Below the pieces are notes generated by a model. That model saw nothing but the letters and a program-made list of their open reading frames with translations. It made no database searches and was not told the DNA's origin. A program made the translations under genes and the position numbers. A DNA stretch of 64,000 bases, from positions 1 through 64,000 of the forward strand of contig NZ_BJZQ01000017.1 in assembly GCF_007992115.1 (NCBI RefSeq). Direction: 5' to 3'. Every line of letters begins with the position of its first letter. Within the stretch, counting starts at the first letter, position 1. Of this stretch, positions 58,539 through 64,000 are shown one piece after another. This DNA comes from Aeromicrobium flavum. GTDB lineage: Bacteria; Actinomycetota; Actinomycetes; Propionibacteriales; Nocardioidaceae.

Positions 58539-58548
58539 ACAGGCTGTC

Positions 58549-59157
58549 TCAGCCCTGCAACGACGGCCCGTTCTCCATCACGGCCTCGGCTACCTGACGC
58601 ATCGACAGGCGCACGTCCATGGCGGTCTTCTGGATCCAGCGGAAGGCCTGGGGCTCGCTGATCCCGAGGGCCTCCTGCAGCACCGCCTTGGCCTGCTCGA
58701 CCACCTTGCGCGTGGCGAGCTGCTCGTGCAGGTCGCCCACCTCGGCCTCCAGCGCACGCAGCTCCGCGTACCGGCTGCGGGCCATCTCGATCGCCGGCAC
58801 GAGGTCGGACGCGGTGAACGGCTTGACCAGGTAGGCCATCGCACCGGCCTCGCGGGCACGCTCGACGAGCTCGCGCTGGCTGAAGGCGGTGAGCATCACG
58901 ACCGGGGCGATGCGCTCGGCCGCGATCTGGGACGCGGCGGTGATGCCGTCGACGCCGGGCATCTGGATGTCCATCATCACCAGGTCGGGCTGGTGCTCGC
59001 GGGCGAGATCGACGGCGACCTGGCCGTCGGCGGCCTCTCCGACCACCTCGTATCCCTGCTCGACGAGCATCTCGGCGAGGTCCATCCGGATGAGGGCTTC
59101 GTCCTCGGCGATCACCACGCGAGGGACAGGGGCGGTCGAGCGGTCGGCGTCGGTCAC
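58549..59157 (-). CDS. pdtaR: ANTAR-domain response regulator, PdtaR type
   Basis: 202 residues from a GTG. The receiver domain (about 13-130) has acidic residues in IAEDEAL, phosphoacceptor Asp63 in MMDIQMPG, and Lys in VKPF. A short coiled coil (YAELRALEAEVGDLHEQL) leads to an ANTAR RNA-binding domain (about 145-195; VVEQAKAVLQEALGISEPQAF). Such proteins bind paired RNA hairpins to prevent termination; in mycobacteria the partner kinase is PdtaS, not seen here. A TAACCT element ends 6 bases before the GTG, so the mRNA may be leaderless. It is divergent from tRNA-Leu. Confidence 0.93.
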   Translation of the reverse strand: MTDADRSTAPVPRVVIAEDEALIRMDLAEMLVEQGYEVVGEAADGQVAVDLAREHQPDLVMMDIQMPGVDGITAASQIAAERIAPVVMLTAFSQRELVERAREAGAMAYLVKPFTASDLVPAIEMARSRYAELRALEAEVGDLHEQLATRKVVEQAKAVLQEALGISEPQAFRWIQKTAMDVRLSMRQVAEAVMENGPSLQG

Positions 59158-59163
59158 CCCTTA

Positions 59164-59169
59164 AGGTTA
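59164..59169 (-). promoter_or_regulatory. -10 element for leaderless pdtaR transcript
   Basis: Minus-strand TAACCT ends 6 bases before the pdtaR GTG. The short interval before the GTG holds AAGGG, but that is too close to the GTG for normal ribosome binding. Confidence 0.4.
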
Positions 59170-59185
59170 TCGGGCACGACGGTGC

Positions 59186-59268
59186 GCCGGGATGGCGGAA
59201 TGGTAGACGCGATGGTCTCAAAAACCATTGTCCGCAAGGGCGTGCGGGTTCGAGTCCCGCTCTCGGCA
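59186..59268 (+). tRNA. tRNA-Leu (anticodon CAA)
   Basis: 83 bases to the discriminator A. The acceptor arm GCCGGGA pairs with TCTCGGC (one G-T). The anticodon stem ATGGT/ACCAT encloses loop CTCAAAA, giving anticodon CAA for codon UUG. A long variable arm typical of class II tRNA-Leu follows, then the T-arm GCGGG-TTCGAGT-CCCGC. The next bases are CCG, so the 3' CCA is not encoded and must be added by the nucleotidyltransferase. Confidence 0.97.
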
Positions 59269-59272
59269 CCGC

Positions 59273-59308
59273 GGATCGGTCCCCTCGGGGACCGATCCTT
59301 CTGCTTTA
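59273..59308 (+). terminator. Terminator of tRNA-Leu
   Basis: GGATCGGTCCCC and its complement around TC, followed by TTCTGCTTT, 5 bases after the tRNA. Confidence 0.85.
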
Positions 59309-59380
59309 CGCCCTCCCCCGGTCCCGGTCTTGTGACGCTCGAGCCCGGATATGGGCCGGAACGCCACGGGATCGGTCGGG

Positions 59381-60847
59381 TCAGCCGATGGTGGGCGGCG
59401 GCTCGTCGGGGTCGTACGCCGCGACCACGCGGTTGATGGCGTCGCCCATCTTGTGGACGCGCAGCGCGTTGGTCGAGCCGGGGATTCCGGGCGGGGCGCC
59501 GGCGACGATGACGACGCGGCGACCCTCCTCGCAGCGCTGCTGGCCGAGCAGCTCGCGGTCGACCTGCAGCGCGATCTGGTCGGTGTGGCTGATCTCGGGC
59601 GTCAGGTACGTGTCGACGCCCCACGTGAGGGCGAGCTGGTTGCGCACCAGCACGTGCGGCGTGAAGGCCAGCACCGGGATCGACGAGCGGTAGCGCGCCA
59701 TCCGGCGGGCGGAGTCGCCCGTCGTGGTGAACGCGATCATGAGCTCGGCCTCGACCGACTCGGCCACCTGCGACGCGGCGCGGCAGATGATGCCGGTCGT
59801 GGTCTTGGGCTGCCACGTGAAGGCCGCCATGCGCGGGAGTCCGTGGTCCTCGGTGGAGCCGATGATCCGCGCCATGATGCGCACGGTCTGGATCGGGAAG
59901 CGACCCACGCTGGTCTCGCCCGAGAGCATCACCGCGTCGGCGCCGTCGAGCACCGCGTTCGCGACGTCGCTGGCCTCGGCGCGGGTGGGACGCGGCGCCG
60001 AGATCATCGACTCGAGCATCTGCGTGGCGACGATGACCGGCTTGGCGTTGCGGCGGGCCTTCTCGATGATGAGCTTCTGGACGATCGGCACGTCCTCGAG
60101 CGGCAGCTCGACGCCCAGGTCGCCGCGGGCGACCATGAAGCCGTCGAACGCGTCGACGATCTCGTCGAGGTTCGCGACGGCCTGGGGCTTCTCGATCTTG
60201 GCGATGATCGGGCGGTGCACGCCCTCCTCGTCCATGATCGCCCGGACGTCGTCGGCGTCGGCCGCGCTGCGCACGAAGGACAGGGCGATGAAGTCGACGT
60301 CGGCGCGCAGGGCCCAGCGCAGGTCGTCGATGTCCTTCTCGCTCATGGCCGGGACGCTGACGTCGACACCGGGCAGGTTGATGCCCTTGTTGTTGCTGAC
60401 CTCGCCGGGCACCTCGACCGTGGTGACGACGTCGGTGTCGGTCACCTCGACCGCGCGCAGGCGCACCTTGCCGTCGTCGATGAGGATCTCGTCGCCCGCG
60501 GAGACGTCGCCGGGGAGCCCCGAGTACGTCGTCGAGCACAGCTCGCGCGTGCCCGGCACGTCGCGGGTGGTGATCGTGAAGCGGTCGCCGAAGTTGAGCT
60601 CGTGCGGTCCGTCGGAGAACCGGCCCAGCCGGATCTTCGGGCCCTGGAGGTCGGCCAGCACGGCGATCGCCTTGCCGGTGGCCTCGGCCGCCTGGCGGAC
60701 GCGGGTGAGTCGCTTGAGCTGGTCACTCTGCTCGCCATGACTCATGTTGAGCCGAGCCACATCCATGCCGGCGATGGCCAGCTCGAGGATGCGTTCAGCG
60801 GTGTCGGTCGCGGGACCCAGGGTGCAGACGATCTTGGCTCTACGCAC
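59381..60847 (-). CDS. pyk: Pyruvate kinase
   Basis: About 488 residues from the GTG at 60847, chosen because [14 protein letters not shown] then opens the protein as in homologues and a TAGGGT ends 7 bases upstream; an in-frame GTG four codons earlier overlaps that element. The A domain has RLNMSHG and catalytic Lys in [11 protein letters not shown], plus [12 protein letters not shown] and ATQMLESMI; the B-domain cap spans about 70-160. It turns phosphoenolpyruvate and ADP into pyruvate and ATP. It lies 63 bases after gltD. Confidence 0.96.
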   Translation of the reverse strand: MRRAKIVCTLGPATDTAERILELAIAGMDVARLNMSHGEQSDQLKRLTRVRQAAEATGKAIAVLADLQGPKIRLGRFSDGPHELNFGDRFTITTRDVPGTRELCSTTYSGLPGDVSAGDEILIDDGKVRLRAVEVTDTDVVTTVEVPGEVSNNKGINLPGVDVSVPAMSEKDIDDLRWALRADVDFIALSFVRSAADADDVRAIMDEEGVHRPIIAKIEKPQAVANLDEIVDAFDGFMVARGDLGVELPLEDVPIVQKLIIEKARRNAKPVIVATQMLESMISAPRPTRAEASDVANAVLDGADAVMLSGETSVGRFPIQTVRIMARIIGSTEDHGLPRMAAFTWQPKTTTGIICRAASQVAESVEAELMIAFTTTGDSARRMARYRSSIPVLAFTPHVLVRNQLALTWGVDTYLTPEISHTDQIALQVDRELLGQQRCEEGRRVVIVAGAPPGIPGSTNALRVHKMGDAINRVVAAYDPDEPPPTIG

Positions 60848-60854
60848 GTGCTCC

Positions 60855-60860
60855 ACCCTA
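60855..60860 (-). promoter_or_regulatory. -10 element for leaderless pyk transcript
   Basis: Minus-strand TAGGGT ends 7 bases before the chosen pyk GTG. It suggests that pyk also has its own promoter inside the gltBD-pyk run. Confidence 0.42.
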
Positions 60861-60910
60861 GTCCTGCCCCGAACCGGACCGCGAGTCACACGACCCGCGG
60901 CCCGGTCGGG

Positions 60911-62377
60911 TCACACCGTCAGCGGTCGGGCGGTGGGCGGGATCGGCGTGGGAAGCGTGGTCGAACCGGTCAACCAGGCGTCCACGCCGGCGGCCGCGCC
61001 ACGACCCTCGGCGATCGCCCAGACGATCAGCGACTGGCCACGACCGGCGTCACCGGCGACGAAGACGCCCTCGACGCTGGACATGTAGTCGAGGTCGCGC
61101 TTGATGTTGCCGCGCTCGTCCAGCTCGACGCCGAGCTGCTCGACGACTCCCCCGGCCTCGGGGCCGGTGAAGCCCATCGCGAACAGCACCAGCTGGGCCG
61201 GGATCACCTTCTCGGTGTCCGGCACCTCCTGGAAGCGACCGTCGACCAGCTCGACCTCGGTGATCCGCAGGCCGCTGACGTGGCCGTTCTCGTCGCCCAC
61301 GAACTCCTTCGTGTTGACGGCGTACACGCGGTCGCCGCCCTCCTCGTGGGCCGAGGCGACGCGGTAGATCATCGGGTACGTCGGCCACGGGTGGGCGTCG
61401 GCCCGCTCCTCGCTGGGCCGCGGCATGATCTCCAGGCTCGTCACCGACGTGGCACCCTGGCGGATCGACGTGCCGAGGCAGTCCGCACCGGTGTCGCCGC
61501 CGCCGATGATGACGACGTCCTTGCCGGTGGCGAGGATCTGGTCCTCGACCGTCTCGCCGACCGCCACGCGGTTGGCCTGGGGCAGGAACTCCATCGCCTG
61601 GTGGATGCCGGCGAGCTCGCGGCCCGGCGCGGGCAGGTCACGGCGCACGGTCGAGCCGATCGCCAGGACCACCGCGTCGTAGCGCTCCCGCAACTGCTGG
61701 CCGGTGATGGCCTCGCCCACCGCGACGCCGGTGCGGAACACCGTGCCCTCGCGCTGCATCTGGTTGATGCGGCGGTCGACGTGCGACTTCTCCATCTTGA
61801 ACTCGGGGATGCCGTAGCGCAGCAGTCCCCCGGCCTTGTCGTCGCGCTCGTAGACCGCGACGGTGTGCCCGGCGCGCGTCAGCTGCTGCGCCACCGCGAG
61901 TCCGGCCGGACCGGAGCCCACGACAGCCACCGTCTTGCCGGTCAGCCACTCGGGCGTCTCGGGCTTGACGTTGTGCATGTCCCAGGCCTTGTCGATGATC
62001 GAGACCTCGACGTTCTTGATCGTGACCGGGTCGCGGTTGATGCCCACGACGCAGGCCGTCTCGCACGGCGCCGGGCACAGCCGCCCGGTGAACTCGGGGA
62101 AGTTGTTCGTCGCGTGGAGGCGGTCGATCGCGTCCTCCCAGTCGTCGCGCCAGACCAGGTCGTTCCACTCGGGGATCAGGTTGCCCAGCGGGCAGCCTTG
62201 GTGGCAGAACGGGATGCCGCAGTCCATGCAGCGGCCCGCCTGCTCCGAGATGATCGGCAGCAGGGCCCGCCCGGCACCGCCGGGGTAGACCTCGTTCCAG
62301 TCCTTGACGCGCTCCTCGACGGGGCGTCGCTCGGCCACCTTGCGGGGCGTGGTCATGAAACCTCGGGGATCAGCCAC
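60911..62377 (-). CDS. gltD: Glutamate synthase (NADPH) small subunit
   Basis: 488 residues. The GTG at 62377 gives the usual ADPRGF start, overlaps the gltB stop by 8 bases and has GGAGG 9 bases upstream. Cys50, Cys53, Cys58 and Cys62 ([13 protein letters not shown]) and Cys101, Cys105, Cys109 (CPAPCETAC) are the iron-sulfur ligands. FAD- and NADPH-binding motifs are [15 protein letters not shown] and [13 protein letters not shown], with the C-terminal [17 protein letters not shown] site. It passes electrons from NADPH to the large subunit in ammonia assimilation. Confidence 0.97.
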   Translation of the reverse strand: MADPRGFMTTPRKVAERRPVEERVKDWNEVYPGGAGRALLPIISEQAGRCMDCGIPFCHQGCPLGNLIPEWNDLVWRDDWEDAIDRLHATNNFPEFTGRLCPAPCETACVVGINRDPVTIKNVEVSIIDKAWDMHNVKPETPEWLTGKTVAVVGSGPAGLAVAQQLTRAGHTVAVYERDDKAGGLLRYGIPEFKMEKSHVDRRINQMQREGTVFRTGVAVGEAITGQQLRERYDAVVLAIGSTVRRDLPAPGRELAGIHQAMEFLPQANRVAVGETVEDQILATGKDVVIIGGGDTGADCLGTSIRQGATSVTSLEIMPRPSEERADAHPWPTYPMIYRVASAHEEGGDRVYAVNTKEFVGDENGHVSGLRITEVELVDGRFQEVPDTEKVIPAQLVLFAMGFTGPEAGGVVEQLGVELDERGNIKRDLDYMSSVEGVFVAGDAGRGQSLIVWAIAEGRGAAAGVDAWLTGSTTLPTPIPPTARPLTV

Positions 62378-64000
62378 GAGCGGCCACCTCCATCATCCGT
62401 GCAGTCGTCTCGTCCTCGGAGAGTCCCTCGGACTCCGCGGACGCCTTGGCTTCCAGGACCCGCCGGTAGTTGACCGGCATGATCTCGGTGATGCGGGCCA
62501 GGCTGGCCGGCCAGTTGCGGAGCAGCTGCTCGGCGACCGCCGAGCCCGTCTCCTCCAGGTGGCGGCGCACGATGGCCTCCAGCTCGACGCCGGTGGCCTC
62601 GGGGACGGGTCGCAGCTCGACCATCTCCGGGTTGACCACGTCGGGGTCGAGGTCGAGCACGTACGCCGAGCCACCGCTCATGCCCGCGGCGACGTTGCGT
62701 CCCGTCGGGCCGAGGATGACCACGCGGCCGCCGGTCATGTACTCGAGCGCGTGGTCGCCCACGCCCTCGACGACCGCCGTGGCGCCGGAGTTGCGGACGC
62801 AGAAGCGCTCGCCCACCTTGCCGCGCAGGTAGATCTCGCCGCCGGTGGCACCGAAGCCGATGACGTTGCCGGCGACGATCTGGGCCTCGGCGGCGAACTG
62901 CGACTCCCGCGGCGGGCGCACGACGATGCGTCCGCCCGACAGGCCCTTGCCGACGTAGTCGTTGCCGTCGCCCTCGAGTCGCAGCGTGATGCCGCGGGGC
63001 ACGAAGGCGCCGAACGACTGGCCGGCCGACCCCAGGAACGTGATGTCGATGGTGTCGTCGGGCAGGCCCTCGCCGCGGTACCGCTTGGTGACCTCGTGAC
63101 CGAGCATCGTGCCGACGGTGCGGTTGACGTTGCGGATCTCGAGCTGGGCGCGGACCGGCTCGGCCTTCTCCAGCGCGTCGCCGGCCAGGGCGATGAGCTC
63201 CACGTCGAGGGCACGGTCGAGGCCGTGCTCCTGCTGGGTGGTGCACCGCAGCGAGGCGCCCTCCGGCAGCTCGGGCACGAAGAGGACCCGCGTGAGGTCG
63301 AGCGAGCCGGCCTTCCAGTGGTCGACCGCCTCGCGCGTGTCGAGGACCTCGGCGTGGCCGACGGCCTCGTCGATGGTGCGGAACCCCAGCTCGGCCAGGA
63401 TCTCGCGCACCTCCTGGGCGATGAACTCGAAGAAGTTCACGACGTACTCGGCCTTGCCGGAGTACTTCTCGCGCAACGAGCGGTTCTGCGTCGCGACGCC
63501 CACCGGGCAGGTGTCGAGGTGGCAGACCCGCATCATGATGCAGCCCGACACCACCAGCGGCGCGGTGGCGAAGCCGAACTCCTCACCGCCCAGCAGGGCG
63601 GCGATCACGACGTCGCGACCGGTCTTGAGCTGGCCGTCGACCTGCACGACGATGCGGTCGCGCAGCCCGTTGAGCAGCAGCGTCTGCTGGGTCTCGGCCA
63701 GGCCGAGCTCCCAGGGTCCGCCGGCGTGCTTGAGGCTCGTCAGCGGCGACGCGCCCGTGCCGCCGTCGTGGCCGGAGATCAGCACGACGTCGGCCTTGGC
63801 CTTCGAGACGCCGGCCGCCACCGTGCCCACGCCGACCTCGGACACGAGCTTGACGTGCACGCGCGCCGACGGGTTGGCGTTCTTCAGGTCGTGGATCAAC
63901 TGCTTGAGATCCTCGATCGAGTAGATGTCGTGGTGCGGCGGCGGGCTGATCAGGCCGACACCCGGCGTGGAGTGCCGCGTCTTCGCGACCCACGGGTAGA
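62370..64000 (-). CDS. gltB: Glutamate synthase (NADPH) large subunit, 3' part
   Basis: The last 542 or so residues; the 5' two thirds lie beyond the window edge and the frame stays open to 64000. Present are the end of the FMN-binding synthase domain ([32 protein letters not shown] shifted by one residue in the text as [13 protein letters not shown]), the [3Fe-4S] site [15 protein letters not shown], and the right-handed GXGXG beta-helix domain ([36 protein letters not shown]). Its stop overlaps the gltD start, giving coupled translation. It converts glutamine and 2-oxoglutarate to two glutamates. Confidence 0.97.
   Translation of the reverse strand, partial: YPWVAKTRHSTPGVGLISPPPHHDIYSIEDLKQLIHDLKNANPSARVHVKLVSEVGVGTVAAGVSKAKADVVLISGHDGGTGASPLTSLKHAGGPWELGLAETQQTLLLNGLRDRIVVQVDGQLKTGRDVVIAALLGGEEFGFATAPLVVSGCIMMRVCHLDTCPVGVATQNRSLREKYSGKAEYVVNFFEFIAQEVREILAELGFRTIDEAVGHAEVLDTREAVDHWKAGSLDLTRVLFVPELPEGASLRCTTQQEHGLDRALDVELIALAGDALEKAEPVRAQLEIRNVNRTVGTMLGHEVTKRYRGEGLPDDTIDITFLGSAGQSFGAFVPRGITLRLEGDGNDYVGKGLSGGRIVVRPPRESQFAAEAQIVAGNVIGFGATGGEIYLRGKVGERFCVRNSGATAVVEGVGDHALEYMTGGRVVILGPTGRNVAAGMSGGSAYVLDLDPDVVNPEMVELRPVPEATGVELEAIVRRHLEETGSAVAEQLLRNWPASLARITEIMPVNYRRVLEAKASAESEGLSEDETTARMMEVAARG

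Noticed and set aside
59309-59380. GCCC-GGATAT-GGGC hairpin downstream of pyk
   Set aside because: A 4-bp stem is too weak to call a terminator.
1-64000. Mobile elements, CRISPR arrays, prophage and rRNA genes
   Set aside because: No transposase, integrase, direct-repeat array or rRNA sequence was recognised on either strand.

Overview
The window is a gene-dense, high-GC chromosomal segment of an actinobacterium. The supporting features are an HrdB/SigA-type sigma factor with a Lys/Ala-rich N-terminus plus a SigB-like paralogue, DUF4192, DUF3068, a DUF2613-AftD pair, an ANTAR regulator of PdtaR type, a four-S1-domain RpsA, frequent GTG starts and apparently leaderless starts. The gene set suggests Propionibacteriales (Nocardioidaceae, for example Aeromicrobium or Nocardioides). 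The genus is an inference. I saw no IS element, prophage, CRISPR array or integrase, and no gene-free stretch longer than about 300 bases.

Layout. 0-3 kb: exported phospholipase-D-like protein and a polysaccharide pyruvyl transferase family protein, divergent. 3-11.6 kb: housekeeping and stress genes (sigA, a GCS2 ligase-like protein, DUF4192, dinB, oligopeptidase B, sigB with an ECF-type promoter). 11.6-17.3 kb: coaE with a secreted SH3/cell-wall protein, an acyl-CoA ligase-like enzyme, a GlxA/AraC regulator and rpsA. 17.4-49.5 kb: a large cell-envelope glycan region. 49.5-52.8 kb: polA and a GNAT acetyltransferase. 53-58.4 kb: a branched-chain amino-acid-type ABC transporter (livHMGF on +, livJ on -). 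58.5-64 kb: pdtaR, tRNA-Leu(CAA), pyruvate kinase, gltD and the 3' part of gltB.

The envelope region holds a UDP-glucuronate decarboxylase-like enzyme, three SAM methyltransferases, two GT4 and one GT2 glycosyltransferases, and two giant AftD-like arabinofuranosyltransferase family proteins (one next to a DUF2613 miniprotein, as in mycobacteria). It also holds a further GT-C-like membrane protein, four acyltransferase-3 proteins (three with SGNH domains), two MOP-type flippases and a DUF3068 membrane protein. The four activities needed for an NDP-D-glycero-alpha-D-manno-heptose (gmhA, hddA, gmhB, hddC-like) are present but split over two loci 20 kb apart. Together these genes look like a system for making, exporting, extending and O-acylating a heptose-containing, arabinan-like surface polymer. 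The polymer itself is an inference.

Operons (inferred from spacing and overlaps): DUF4192-GCS2; dinB-ptrB; SH3 protein-coaE; MT-MT-uxs-M18 peptidase; hddA-gmhA-gmhB-DUF3068; aftD2-GT2-GT4-membrane protein; DUF2613-aftD1; hddC-acyltransferase-acyltransferase-methyltransferase; small membrane protein-acyltransferase-flippase; GNAT-polA; livHMGF; gltB-gltD-pyk. Strong hairpin terminators close several of the convergent borders.
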